A DNA stretch of 64,000 bases from positions 229,008,102 through 229,072,101 of the forward strand of contig NC_133649.1 of NCBI RefSeq assembly GCF_009905375.1, written 5' to 3'. Below are positions 9,770-22,559 of this stretch, one piece after another (the stretch's first letter is position 1; each line of letters begins with the position of its first letter). A program made the translations under genes and the position numbers. The notes under the pieces are model-generated. The model was not told the origin of the DNA, did no database searches, and saw only the letters and a list, made by a program, of their open reading frames with translations. This DNA comes from Apium graveolens (Eukaryota > Streptophyta > Magnoliopsida > Apiales > Apiaceae).

Positions 9770-11553
9770 CCATGTATCTGATACTCATGGGACTAGTATG
9801 ACCATCGTGCTTCTGCTGCGACAAAGCCTTAGTCAGTGGGTATGTAAAACTATCATTACTATGCACTTTATATTTATATCTCCTTGATCATTAATCTCAT
9901 TAATAAGGTGATATCGCCTAAGGACATGCCTAAACAGTCTCCTTGGCTGTTTCAAAAAAAAATATCAATATATTCGGCATCCTTTATAGAATCATCAATG
10001 TTCTTGCTGTGAACTATTCCAACTAACATCACTTATATTTAGACAAAACATAAACCAGACATAGACACATAATCATCCTTGTCTATCCAGAAATTAGGTT
10101 AAGAAACTAGTATCAGTGTAACCCTTTACAACCAGTTCCCTATCTTCTCCATACACCAAAAATAAATCTTTAGTTCTCTTTAAGTACTTAAGAATATTCT
10201 TGAAAATTATCCAGTGACTCTCACCTGGATTAGACTGGTATCTGCTCGTCATGCTCAAATTATACGAAATATCAGGATAAATACATATCATTGTACACAT
10301 TATAGATCCAATTTCTAAAGCATATGGAGCTTTCTCAAACAGCCCTTATCATCTAATTATTTAGGGGGCAATTATCTTTTGAGATCACTATCCCAGGAGA
10401 CATCAAAACATATCCTTTCTTTATCTCCTGCATTCTAAAATGATGCAATATTTTATCAATGTATGTACTCTGACTAGGTCGATTAATCTTTTCAATCTAT
10501 CTCTATAGACCTTAATCCCTAATATATAGGTAGCATCGCCTAAGTCTTTCATCGAGAAAATATTTCTCAAACAAGTCTTAACAGCCTGTAGAGAAGGTAT
10601 GTCATTCCTTATCTATTATATGTCATCTACATATAATACTTAGAATGTCATATGGCTCCCACTAACCTTTTTGCAAACACATGGTTCATCTTCATTTTAA
10701 ATAAAGCCAAACTATATGACCGTTTCATCAAAATGAATATTCATTCTCCTTGAGGCTTGCTTCAATCTATAAATAGATAGAAGCAACTTACAAACTATCT
10801 TAGCAAACTTTGGATCGGAAAAACCCTCAGGTTATATCATATATACATCCTCTTCAAGGCTCCCATATAAAAAAGCAGTTTTGACATCCATTTGCCAAAT
10901 CTCATAGTCAAAGTAAGCAACTATTGCTAACAAAATCCTGATAGACTTGACCATCGTAACCGGTGAAAAAGTCTCATCATAGTCTATACCATGAATTAGT
11001 TTGAAACTTTTTCCACTAGTCGCGTCTTATAGGTCTGTACTTTACCATCCATGTCAGTTTTCTCCTTGAAAACCCACTTGCACCCTATAGGTTTTACCAC
11101 TTTGAGTGGATCAACTAAAGTCAATACTTTATTTTGATACATGGATTCCATCTCGGATTTCATGGCCTCAAGCCATCTCTCGGAGTCTGAACTATTCATA
11201 GCATCTTGGTAGATGAGAGGCTTATCATTATCCGTAAGCATCACATCACCATCTTGAGTCAAAAGAAATTCATAATTTCTCCCGGGCTCATGGTGAATCC
11301 TACTAGATCTACGAATAACATGTGTTTCTTGGAAAAGATTACTTTCAACATTTTGATGTACATCCTGATCTTCTTCCAACTCTGGTTCAATGTTATCATG
11401 TGGTTCTCGATCTTCATCGAGATGTATTATCCTCCCACTGATTTTCTTAGAAAGTAGTTCTCTTTCAAAAAATACAGCGGCCCGAGCAATAAACACTTTG
11501 TTCTCGGAAGGATTATAAAAACTATACCCTAGTGTCACTTGGGTATCCCACAA
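9770..11553 (-). pseudogene. Copia-1 reverse transcriptase and RNase H, degenerate
   Basis: The best-preserved piece is a 185-codon frame at 10996-11553. It contains the integrase/RT linker (RRSSRIHHEPGRNYEFLLTQ), a DSERWLEAMKSEMESMYQNK stretch and the RT start KPIGCKWVFKEKTDMDGKVQ. Farther left, a frame at 10094-10300 holds SMTSRYQSNPGESHW and LKYLKRTKDLFLVYG, which belong to the RT/RNase H connection. Stops and frame changes separate these, and I cannot read an intact catalytic YVDD. A functional enzyme would copy element RNA into DNA in cytoplasmic particles; this one cannot. Confidence 0.85.
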
Positions 11554-12550
11554 AATAGCATCTATCTAATTTTGGTCCAAGTTTGTCAGAGGCTAAACAT
11601 TTTACAAACGCTTCACGCCCCCAAATTTTCATAAATGACATGCTATGACGTTTATCAGTCCATATCTCATACGGAGTATTTTGAACCGCTTTGGTCGGAA
11701 CTTGGTTAAGTGTATATGCAGCATTTCTAGAGCATAACCCTAGAAACTGATTGGAAGATCCGCTTGACTCATCATCGATCGCACCATGTCAAACAAGGTA
11801 TGATTTCTCCTCTCAGGATTTCTATTCTATTGAGCTATTTTATAAGAAGTAAGTTGTGATACAATATCACACTCCTTCAAGAAACTCTTGAATTTGAGGC
11901 TTAAGTATTCTCCTCCATGATCTAATCATAAAACTTTTATACTTTTCCCTTGTTTACTTTTCTGCTTCGGCCTTATATTCTTTGAACATTTCAAAAGAAT
12001 CGGATTTGTTCTTCATAAGAACCACATATCCATATCTACTGAAATAATCAGTAAATATTATAAAGTAGTATAAGCCGCCCATTGCCATCATACGCATTTG
12101 ACCACATACATCATTATGTATAATACCTAGTTGTTCGGTGGCCCTTTCACCTGATCAGGTAAAAGAAAATTTAGTCATTTTGCCGATGAGACAAAGTTCA
12201 CATCTTCCGTATGATTCAAAGTCAAACTTATCCAAGTATCCATCTATATATAACTCAGAAATACGTTTCTCATTAATATGGCTTAACGACAATGGTAGAG
12301 GTAATGTTTGATTTGAGTCATCTTAGAACATATAAATTGTTAACTAATTGTGCAACATTATAAGCCTTATCATTAAAATAGAATAAACAACTATTATTTA
12401 TTTAATTAAAATGAAAACCTTTCTTATACTTACAAGAAATTGATTTAATGTATCCCCTAAAGGCAGGAACGTAATAACAATTTATCAAGTTCTCAATCTC
12501 GCCTATATGGGCAAAATTAGGTATCGAGTTCCATCAACTAGAGCAACAAC
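11554..12550 (-). pseudogene. Copia-1 integrase, degenerate
   Basis: Minus-strand reading gives HNDVCGQMRMMAMGG followed by a FTDYFSRYGYVVLMKNKSD-like stretch near 12000-12130, the start of the copia integrase core containing the first catalytic aspartate. Near 11560-11640 the integrase C-terminal side reads as FMKIWGREAFVKCLASDKLG. The frame is broken repeatedly. It sits between gag and RT, the order diagnostic of Ty1/copia rather than gypsy. Confidence 0.75.
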
Positions 12551-13360
12551 TTTTGCTCCAATTCTAACCCTATACCTGAAGCTTGACCATTGCTAGTCTT
12601 CTTCTTTAGATCTTCCAAATAAGCTCGATAATTTAACTTTCATTCATCCATTTATTTCCACAGAAATGACAATCATCTCCTTTAGCAACACCATTATTAG
12701 GCTTCAAAAGCCCTTTGGGATTGGACTTTGGTTTGGCACCGAATAAGATCAAATCTTCACCTTGCATGTCCACTTTCCTTTCCCATTTGCATTCCATGTG
12801 TACATCATCAATATGGACATAATTCATGCCTTTACCGTGTTATTTTCAGTAGTTCTAAACATGCTTAACAACTCAGTGAGTGTTCAGTCTATCTCATTCC
12901 TTTTATTCTTAACAAACTAAGAATAGAATTTGTTCAAAGATTGTTTGATCAAATCAAGCTGAGTCTCTAGACTATTCTTAAAACCCAAAATATCAAGGTA
13001 CATATACCTATCATCTTTAGAATATGTGGTCCAACCGGATATCATTCTCCCATTAATGCAAAAATATGGTGCCTTATTATTGTCAAATCTTTCTAACGAG
13101 CCTATCCTTCAAATATCCTTTGAAGGTGCTCAATCATATCATAAGCATCATTATGCTCTTGTTGCTTCTAAAGTCCAGCTCTCATAATTACAAGCATGAG
13201 ACATGAAACATCAGTTGCATAATCAATTTGCTTCTGGTAATCATTTTGTTTAGCACATGTTTCATTCTCAGCTATAAGAAATAAGGGAGGGGTTTAAGTG
13301 ACATCCTTGAACCTGAGGACAATCCTCAAGTTCCCATGTCAATTGAGGAAATTATTTTAT
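12551..13360 (-). pseudogene. Copia-1 gag, degenerate
   Basis: A 64-codon frame at 12633-12827 contains the basic linker before the nucleocapsid zinc knuckle (GLLKPNNGVAKGDDCHFCGN). The rest of the CCHC knuckle is destroyed. To the right, shifted frames show AENETCAKQNDYQKQIDYAT and YDMIEHLQRIFEG, typical of the copia capsid. Functional gag would build the virus-like particle around the element RNA. This copy has several stops. Confidence 0.75.
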
Positions 13361-15234
13361 GTCAGCTTTTCCTTCTCAAGGACTATTACATAGAGAAGTT
13401 ATTTGTATTATTTGTCATTTGATATCTACAATATTAAAGTGCATAAAAATGACTTAGTCTACAGATGATCATTAAATTATGTTCAAGTGATTATTCATAT
13501 ATATATTCACAATATATATCTCCCACTATTTTTATCAAATCAATAGCCCTAACTATTAATTCAGAAAGAATATCCTCTATATCCTTTCTAGTGAGCCAAG
13601 ATCCATATTTCACCATGCGTTAGGTCAGCTTTGGCTTTTCTCCTAAAACATAATTATTTAGGTAGACAACATTTGTCAATTATATCAACTATATAACTCT
13701 TGGATAGCTTGGTGGAACAACATTTATATTTATCTAATAAATCTCGCCAAACTCTATGCCTCTAAGTTCACAATCCTATTAACCCAATAGTCAAAAAGTA
13801 TCAATATACTTCAACACATCTCCCTCGATAGATGGGAGTACTTCACTTTGGCGAACACACTCCTTATCGATCTAGGGGTGGACGCATTAGACTAATTGGA
13901 AGGCATGCGATCAACTTAATATTAAATTTAGGGTTTTGTTAATTTTAAAACGATCATGATCCCATCATAAAGAGATTCCCAATTTCTCCTTGAATAAAAT
14001 ACTTCAAATCAATATTCGTCAATGGTTTGATTTCTAGGTAGTGAGGGAGTCACAACGGTCTCGCTTAAAACCCACAAACTTACAAGTTCAAAGAACTCGC
14101 TTTTGACAAAATCACCCCATGTCAAAATTAAAGAAAATTTGTATTTGTTTGTTCATTTTAAAATCTTGAGTCGTTACAGATTTTATCTTGTTTAGAAAGC
14201 ATAGCATGGGTGTCGTATCTAATACATCCATCCTTAATTTAATTAAGCATGCATCTTACAGACTACTCTACACATACATTCATCATATGCTCATATATAT
14301 GTAAAGTGCAATAAATAAACGTGGTTGGTTATGGCTTCATCCTATGTGATCTTTATCAAGCTAATGACAAAGATCTAGGTCAATCTAAGGTGGAAAATAA
14401 ATACAGGCTAACTATTACATGTCTTCTTTCTTGTATTGCTTCCTTGGATGGCCTCCGTGTGGGATTACCCTTGATCTTCAAATCTTCATGTCTTCATGTA
14501 TATTATAAGAATGAAATATGAAAACTAATCTAATGAACTTACAAGAAGAACTCGACTTACATTCGAGATTTAATAATTACAAGATCAAACCACATGCAAG
14601 CCGTATTTAAAAAACCAAAACCATTAACCTAAGGTCATAAGCCATAACCATCCACCATGCTCAATTAACACATAAGAACATGTAAAAACACATAATATAA
14701 TTTTAACATATTATACCCATCATGATCTAATCATAAAAACTAAATATAAAAAAAATTAGAAAATTTGAAATTAAATATGATAATATTAAATCGCAGATTA
14801 CATGGTCTAAACGATGTCAAACTCCTTACAGATCAAGCGATGATAGCTACTGCTATCAGTTTTGTTCAGACGCTCGATTCCATAAGAAATATCATATTCG
14901 TTCGCCAAATCGGACACCAGGCCTAGATTTTAACAAATCTGTTGCATCCAATTCAGAATCGTATCAAATACGATTCATATAATAAAAATAAAAATAAAAC
15001 ATGTATATATCAGTATATATACAGATTATATAATCATCATATTATTATACAACTCTCATGAATATCATATATTCAAAATATATACATATATACGCATATA
15101 TAAACATAACAACATGTAAAATATACAAAATCGCATACATAACAGTCATGGAATATTGTATACATGTTATTATCATAAAAATCAGTAAACACATAAACGA
15201 ATTAAATATTTTTCACAAGTAGCTACGATGCCAT
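13361..15234 (-). other. Copia-1 leader between 5' LTR and gag
   Basis: I see no supportable coding region in this 1.9-kb stretch. At the right end, next to the 5' LTR, 15221-15234 in element sense begins ATGGCATCGTAGCT. That is a degenerate match to the initiator-Met-tRNA primer site used by many plant elements. The rest is AT-rich with TA-rich microsatellite-like parts near 15000-15110. Confidence 0.5.
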
Positions 15235-16792
15235 TAAAGGGTTTCGAGCACATAAATGCAACGGAAACAGTAATTAAAAACGTGAAAAACCAGATTTTTC
15301 GAAACCCACCGCAGGATCCATGTGAAAAATTGATATTTAATTCGTAGATCAGATTGTTTACCTTAAGAAGCTTTACAAATTGGTTGACTAGTGGAGATCC
15401 AAATCTTGTTCAATCACCACGCATCCCGCTCTCGCGATCTACGCTCTATCGGTATCCACACGAATACTTGAACTCAAGGATTGGATGTGTACTAGCACAA
15501 ACTCATTTCTTCTTGCTCTCTCCATCTTCTCTCTTGGTAGCTAGAGTTTTAGAAAAAGTCTTGCACACCAAAAGATCAGCCACACAAGATATATTATATA
15601 GAGAGTAGAAAAATAAATTATAATTCTTAACTAATTAGGAGTTATTATTAATTCAAAATTCCTATTTGTATTATAATTAAGTCTCACTTAATTATTTAAC
15701 AAATAAATTTCATAATTAATATTAGTAAATTTGAGTATCATTATTTATCTAATTAATTAAGTCAAACTTAATTAATATTACAAATAATTCAAATTACTTT
15801 AATTTAATTTAAATCCAATTTAAATTAAATAATCCTTCAAGCATTCTTTGTGTGTGACCCTATAGGTTATTATTATATTGGCAACGAATTTTAAATCTAA
15901 TTTAAAATCATAAAGAATGAGCGACATCTAGTAATATATCATTGCTACCCAAGTAATAATAATTGAATCGGTGATCGATTAAACCTTTCGTGAATAATGC
16001 ACAATGTAATATAATCTCTTTAACCAAATATTATAGATTAAACTAGAGGCATGTAATGTGTCATCCTCATCATAGTTTAATCCAAGTTTTCTTGATCAAT
16101 GAGTAGACTATCATATCAAATCAACATTTGAGCGTGGCCACGCATTTCATAGTCTAGCTCACACAAGAGACCAATAATATCACTCCTAAAATAGGAGGGT
16201 TAAATCCCATCTAGATCATTCATATTTCTCATACGATTCATAATATACCCAATGTCCACTTTTATCATTACCCGGTCAAGGATAACTTTTCATGGAATCA
16301 ATTTATTATAATTCTCATATAGAAATATAATGACTTCGGGTCTAAGGACCATTACATCATTATCACTATGAGAATTACTTATGACACAACAGACATGTAG
16401 AATCTCACATTGGGTCTGTCCAGCACCATATACATATACATCTGCCTGTGTTTTTGACTTTAGTATCATCATACCTATGATCAATGAGATGTGATCATCA
16501 GTCAACAAACACACCAGTCATAATGCATTATTATTGTCCCTTAATAATAATACTCGACTAGGGACCTTTAGGAATATTGATACTATTCTCAAAATCTCAT
16601 TTCTAGTCACGTACTTGGAGATATAGAATTGCATATCATATTCCAAGGACATTTATTAATATAACCTTTATATCGCAGTAAATTAAGAATTAATAAATTA
16701 TAAAGGGAATAATCGATAGAACATAAATATTAATAATTCTAATGTCTTAACTAAAACATCATAGTGTTATCTACAGGGCACAAACACTAACA
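15235..16792 (-). repeat. Copia-1 5' LTR (1558 bp)
   Basis: This is the partner of 8387-9741. It starts TAAAGGGTTTCGAGCA on the plus strand and ends CACAAACACTAACA next to the CTAAC target duplication. It keeps the block of about 203 bp lost from the other LTR. The two LTRs differ at many scattered positions, so the insertion is not recent. Confidence 0.9.
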
Positions 16793-16797
16793 CTAAC
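16793..16797. repeat. target-site duplication CTAAC, right copy (Copia-1)
   Basis: It matches 8382-8386. Gypsy-A integrase reading resumes immediately to the right. Confidence 0.85.
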
Positions 16798-18131
16798 AAC
16801 ATCTTTAGTCCCACTTTCTCTCACTAATGTGGGGACCCACACTTATGTCCATACATGGCTTCGCCAAGTAGCATTGCCATACTAGCATGATAATTATTAG
16901 CATAGGAAAACTTACTTAATGGTAGGTGATTACCTCGGTTTCCTTTTAAATCCAAAATATATACTCTCAATATATCATATATTGTCTGAATCGTCCTTTC
17001 ACTTTGATCCTTTGTCTACAGATGATAGATGGTACTCACTTTCAACTTACTTTCCAAACATTCGAACACTTCTTACTTATTTCCATCAATTAAGGCTGGA
17101 AAGTAATCTCATATCTTCATTTCTTCTCACCTTTAGGTATTTGAACCTCACATTCCACTCTTTCCAATTCTTTTATTAACTCCTCGGCGATTTTAATCGC
17201 ATTCAATCATTTCCTTCTACACAGGGCATTTGTTACTATATCGGTTTTGCTTAGGTGATTTTTAATGGAAGGATCAGAATCCTTTGTTTATCTCAGCAAA
17301 AATTCATACTGGAAAACTTAGCGTATAGTTTCTTCCCTTCTAATCTTCGTAGGGAAATCCTTAAGAGTTCTATTTAGACTTTCTTAACCTTTGAATAGCT
17401 GAGGATGTTATCAATAAAAACAATTTGCTTATCCAAGTACTCCTTATACATCATGTTCCTTAATTCCCTATAGCAGCTGATACACTTGTTACTCCACATA
17501 ATATCACTACAACTTGCAATACTCATAACTTATTCTAATCACAATCTTTGATATGTTCTCAAGCTGGATCTTAAGTCAATCCCCAAGAAATAACACATTT
17601 CTTGAATTCGGTCTCATAAGTAATCAATTCTTAATAGGGGTTACTTATTCTTATTCGCCGTTTTACTAAATTCCCGGTAATCAGTACACAATCTCATAAT
17701 TTCACCCCTCATCTCCGACAACATCACTAGTGCATCCCAATGGACCATATCTGGTATGCTCACTGCCCTTTCCAATAACTTTTACAATTATCAAACTAAT
17801 TATTTCGTTCCACTGGCCTCTAGAGAGACTCCAAGGCATTTATTTATTATTCAACCTTCAGCTTAAGTATTTTCTTCTTCGTATCTTTACAAATGGTGGA
17901 TCTACCTTATATCCTTATCTTATTACTCCTTTTCTCACATGATTGGAAGAACTTCTTATATTGATTTTGCACCTAGAAACTTACCTTACCATTGACTTCT
18001 GTACACTTTACAATTCACTTCTTCCATAAACCACTCCTTGCCTTATTACAAGACAACCAACCCGTTCCTAAAATCACATCGAACTCTTCTAGCTCGAAGG
18101 GTGTCAGATCAGTTGTAACTACATCCAAATT
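16798..18131 (-). pseudogene. Gypsy-A protease, reverse transcriptase, RNase H tail and integrase core, degenerate
   Basis: From right to left on the minus strand I can read, in shifting frames: a protease C-terminal ELEEFDVILGTGWL near 18060-18110; the RT motif CTDYREFSKT near 17660-17700; a changed RT active-site region IVFIDNILSYS near 17390-17420; the end of RNase H followed by a KELERVE-like stretch near 17140-17250; and the integrase core region (HLPLSKFSYANNYHASM, then GEAMYG) near 16830-16930. Most of RNase H and the start of integrase are missing. The active-site IDD is changed to IDN, and stops are frequent. The last part stops exactly at the Copia-1 target duplication and resumes at 8381. 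Confidence 0.8.
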
Positions 18132-19215
18132 CTAAACGCTCGATCTCCTTGCCCTTTTGAAAGTTCTACCTTTAACTGTGCTGGATGTTGGCCTTTGGGA
18201 TGTAGTATCCTGAGTAACCGTTCTACAACTCCTGGAAATATGCCCAACCTTTCCACAGTTGTAACACATAACTCCTGGATTTTCTGGGTTGTATTCCAAC
18301 GCATAATGACCCTTATGACCACATTTGAAACATTGCACATTCTTTTTGCACAAACCACTGTGTCTCCTATCACAGGACTTGCAATCCACTGCTGAATTGA
18401 CTGACTGGGATGGAGTAGAAGCAACTGAGGTAGCATCAGACCTTGTCTAGGAGAAACTCTGTCTCCCGAATCTTTTACTCCTGTTTCGGTCAAACCAATT
18501 CCAAAATTCTTGACTGGATTCTCCTTGGTCTGCCTTGTCCATAACACCTTCAGACTTCCTTTTCTTATCACTTTCTTCCTTAACAGCTAACTTCTGGTCA
18601 CTTTCCATTACCAGGGCGGCCTAAACCATAGAGCAGTATGTCTTGAGTTGCAATGCCACAACTTCTCTAGGAATTTCAGGCTTCAACCCTTGTTGAAACC
18701 TCCTTGCTTTCTGAATCTCCGTACTTATATACTCAGGAACTAATCGGGTCAATTCTGTAAACTTGGCCTCATACTCCAATACACTTCTTTCACCTTGTTT
18801 CAGTTCTAGAAACTCGACTTCCAACTGGTTCCTTAGACCATCGGGAAAATACTTCTCCAAGAATAACTCCGTAAATCTCGTCCAAGAAACAGGACCTTCT
18901 CCTTCCAACGCATAAGTGGATTCCCACCAATAATTTGCTTCATTCTCAAGAAAGTAGCTCGCATAATTGGTCTTAAGATCATCACTTACTTGCGTGAGGG
19001 TAAATGCCTTTAAGCCAATTTCTCGCAACAACAGGATCTACTTCGCCCTTGAACTCTGGGGGCTTAACAGACTGAAAGGATTTAAAACTAGTAGTTTGGT
19101 TTAGCTCTCCTTGTTGATGTTGTTGATGTTGAATCTGTTGGATTAACTGCAACTGCTGTTGCTGCTGTTGGCGCAACAAGTCTAGAATTTCATTTATAAC
19201 TGGACCCTTTGTCAA
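18132..19215 (-). pseudogene. Gypsy-A gag with zinc knuckles, frameshifted
   Basis: The frame opens with an ATG at 19215-19213 (MTKGPVINEILDLLRQ), runs through a glutamine-rich stretch, and enters the gypsy gag domain at SVKPPEFKGEVDPV. A frame change near 19000 is followed by a long readable part (ANYWWEST, FLELKQGERSVLEYEAKFTE, KARRFQQGLKP). A TAG lies at 18621-18623 and another stop near 18450. The nucleocapsid end holds three knuckle-like units: CKSCDRRHSGLC, CFKCGHKGHYALEY (last cysteine replaced by tyrosine) and CYNCGKVGHISRSC. It is capsid/nucleocapsid by family knowledge, and clearly a pseudogene. Confidence 0.88.
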
Positions 19216-20802
19216 ACTACTTCTATTTTCTTTAGACGGGGTAGCTTTCTTGGGTGGTATTTTCCTGAGATATAACAGGAAATTTATTCAAAAACATAAC
19301 GAGAATATATAACAAAAATATCACCATTCAAACGGTGCACATATGTCAGGAAAATGTTGCCCAATCAAAGTACCCATCTCTTTATTCTTAGGATCCATTT
19401 ATAAAAGATATATAGATTAGCAACACCAGCAACAATAGCAACGGTAAGAGTAGCAGAATCAACAACAACACATAAAACTGGAATATAAAGGTACTAAACA
19501 TTATTGCATGCGCTCTCAACATAACAACAATTGAGCAACCTTCCAGCACCATTAAAAATACAACATTAACAAATTCCATATACCGTAAAGCTAGGCGTCC
19601 TACACCGGCACCATCCAAAAAGGGTAAACTGCTAAGTCAAATTAAACTTAAGAATAACAGACTTGGCTAATGCACTAGTCCGAGTTTCAATCAACCATCC
19701 CTCCCAAGACGACTTCTTATCTCTTACAATCGACCCATCTTTCACGGAGTTAACTTTTTTAAGTTGCAACCTTCAATATCGAATCATAAATCCTCTTTAC
19801 TATTTTCATTTTTGAAGTAACAACCCGATGTAAAACTTCTATTCCTCCAAACAGTCAACTCTTGTTTACCTTCAATAACCAGGACTGTCTAATTATAAAA
19901 GCTACTGATAACTCATTTCCTCGGGACTTCAAATGAAATTTCAAGGTCAAGGAATTAATTGTACAAGGAGGACAGGAGAAAAAAAACATAGGTATGACTG
20001 AGAGCACCCATACAAGTACATAAGATGGCCAGTCTTAGTACCGCATAGCTCACAACACATACATCGATGGCGTCCCACCAGACCCTTTGTCACACAGACA
20101 AATAGACAAATCATATGTATTGTTTGCCCCAATCAACCGATAGAATCACCGAGAAAAAAACCAATGTTCAAATAAAATTACAAATAAGGAGGAAAAATCT
20201 GATTTGTAATGAGATCAACAGAACTGTAGGCTGCTACTTCGTGTCCTTAATTTCCCCGCAGGAAAATAAACAATCTGTGGGATAATAAACCATTACTCTG
20301 GAAACAAAATACGTCTCAAGAAAATTGTGTAAGGGTTCAAAGATACAAACCACAGTACTGATCCACATTCACTTATGAGACTTGGTTTTCTTAGCAGCCG
20401 CTGACTATTATCATAATATCCGAGCTCACCGAGGTCATACACCCGGTCTGACAACATTACTTGACATAGGAAATGCAATATTTAGAAATAACATTGGTGT
20501 CTCTTTTGCTGACACATCCGGGGTCCATTAAAAAGCTAAGCTCTCGCAATCAGACTCGTATTCTCGAGAGGAAAACTAGAAATCTCTATCTGACATTACT
20601 AATAATACATATGAGAAGGAAACGTATTATAGATTAGGGCAGTTCCAGCCAATCCTCAATAGATGTCAGGGTTACGCCTTCGAAACCCTTTAATTGAACT
20701 CTCAGACTTGCTCCTCTGGTTGAGTTGCCAACTCACCTCTATATATATACATTTCTACACTTTTTTGACTCTACTCCTAACCTAAATCAGGGACTCAAAC
20801 CT
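19216..20802 (-). other. Gypsy-A leader between primer site and gag
   Basis: No frame in this 1.6-kb stretch is convincing. In Tekay-B and array C the same position carries a leader ORF; here I see only short frames with stops, so such an ORF is either absent or decayed. Part of the stretch is rich in CAA/TTG triplets (around 19420-19470). Confidence 0.5.
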
Positions 20803-20819
20803 GTAGCTCTGATACAAAC
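20803..20819 (-). other. Gypsy-A primer-binding site
   Basis: In element sense this reads GTTTGTATCAGAGCTAC next to the LTR end. It is one change from the initiator-Met-tRNA complementary core TGGTATCAGAGC used by many plant LTR retrotransposons. Confidence 0.8.
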
Positions 20820-22538
20820 TGTGACGGCCTCAACCCCGGGGTCAGGGTTTGACGTCATCAACAACCACAATAGCAAACATGATATAGTCAATTCCATGAT
20901 AAAATATAAATACAACCACTTTTCCCAGTTCTTTTTCAGGTTTAAGTATGATTTAGGCTACACAACTAACACACCCCAATTTACTTTATACAATTATGAC
21001 CACTATCTTAATACAGCAACTCAATAGACCAACTTTGGTCTAACACAACTACCTCAGAGGAGTTTGACACAGAAGGAACTGGAAATCTGCCCTGACTATC
21101 GTTAAAAGAATCTTCTAGGCATCTGCAATACATATATAGAACATTTTGCAAGGGTGAGCAATCAATTGCTCAGTAGTAGCACTATCTGAATAACAAGTAA
21201 AATGAGCTATGATAAAATAATTATAAGAACATAATTCATAACTTGATGGAAAACAAGTAAACATGTATAAACTGGATATCAAAACTAGCATGCTCAGTAA
21301 AACAAAATCAACAGTCGTGTGCTATGCATAAATACCAGAGTTCAATTTTAGCATGCTATTTTCAGTTCCAACTCTTCCGTCCCATTACAGGAACCATAAA
21401 TCATCTGTCCCGTTACGGGGACCACAAAACCATTTGTTTCATTACTGGAACCTCAATCACTTGTTCCGTTTCCGGAACCACAAAATCACAATCAGATATG
21501 TATTGGATGTTATCTAGGGACGGCTGGTCAGGCCTCCATATAAATTATCTAGGATAGTTGGCCGGGCTATCATACAAAATGTCTAAGAAAGCTGATCGGG
21601 CTTTCACACAAAATAATCGGATCCGCAGAGACTAGCTAGGTCTCTGATTAACTATGTTGGACTAATCTATTATGAATTGCGCGCAACCGAATTAGCCACT
21701 TACGCAACGTTATCCAATATCTGATTCATTTTATCCAGTTTCAAAATCACTTTTATCTATCTCTTGATAAAATCAATTCTGTCACAGCACACTATTCAAA
21801 CTTTCTTTCATTTTAATCATATTTTAGAGATAGGTACTTTCAGAAGTTACTTTTCCTCAAAAGACATTTAAACAACATTTTCAAATACATGGGATACGTA
21901 ACTTAAAACATTTATGTTCCTATTTGAAAATAAAACAATATTTCATTCATATATACTAAACCATAAAAGCATGGTCAGGGGTACTTGCCTTGCAGAGCTT
22001 TTCAACTATCACTGATTGATTTTGGATTGACTCGGACATTTGGCTTATGAACTAATTAGCACACTATCCTGGATCCGACTTCAATGCTCAGGTCCTTCGT
22101 TCGGAACCTTGCTGCGCTTGTCCACTGATCACTAGGTTATTTTTGGTTCAATATCAGTTCTTGAGTCCTTTGACTAGAACCTACAGAGTTGAAATACCCT
22201 ACGTTAGACGACCAGGTATGCTTGACATATCCTCGCTAACAACCTACCCATTCGATATCAAATCCCGACTCATAATTACATATATTATAATAACACACAC
22301 AACAATTTGGGTTCACGCTCTCGAAAATCGGTTCGGTTTTTATTTCCAGAAAATACGTATACTTGTCATTTCACGAAATTAGGGTTGTTGGTTTTGGCAA
22401 AGTATTTTATCACAACATACAATCAGGTTTTGCATAGAATATTTATATATATTTATACATATTCGCTTGACGTCACAATAATTACGAGATACGCCCCCGT
22501 GTTTCCGTAATTTGATTTCCCGGAAATCGGGCAACGTC
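20820..22538 (-). repeat. Gypsy-A 5' LTR, deleted and truncated
   Basis: It starts TGTGACGGCC like the left LTR and aligns with it, except that the equivalent of about 3458-4850 is missing (junction near 21178, with CAGT on both sides). Alignment ends near 22538, so everything matching left-LTR positions after about 6225 is lost. A bZIP-type TGACGTCA lies at 20850-20857. The small leader ORF near 21120 stops after six codons. Confidence 0.85.
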
Positions 22539-22559
22539 TCCTTTGTCTCAGCAGATATG

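Larger units (their letters stand above)
8387..16792 (-). mobile_element. Copia-1: degenerate Ty1/copia retrotransposon nested in Gypsy-A integrase
   Basis: This 8406-bp minus-strand element has LTRs at 8387-9741 and 15235-16792, a polypurine tract at 9742-9754, pol and gag remains in copia order (gag, integrase, reverse transcriptase, RNase H from right to left) and a CTAAC target duplication. In element sense the LTR starts TGTTAGTGTTTGTGCCCT, a start I associate with a common plant copia group. On the right flank, the interrupted Gypsy-A integrase frame can be read up to the insertion point. The protein remains carry many stops, so the element is not autonomous. Confidence 0.9.
3099..22538 (-). 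mobile_element. Gypsy-A: degenerate Tekay-like Ty3/gypsy retrotransposon, interrupted by Copia-1
   Basis: The element is minus-strand. Left to right it has its 3' LTR (3099-7810), polypurine tract, the end of integrase, the Copia-1 insertion (8387-16792), the rest of pol, gag, a leader, a primer-binding site and a truncated 5' LTR (20820 to about 22538). Both LTRs begin on the plus strand with TGTGACGGCCTCAA, and they align over long stretches. Pol order (protease, reverse transcriptase, RNase H, integrase) is the gypsy order, and the integrase-tail motifs resemble the chromodomain-bearing Tekay group. All coding parts are broken. The target duplication cannot be checked because the right end is lost; the five bases left of the element are CTTAT. 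Confidence 0.85.
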
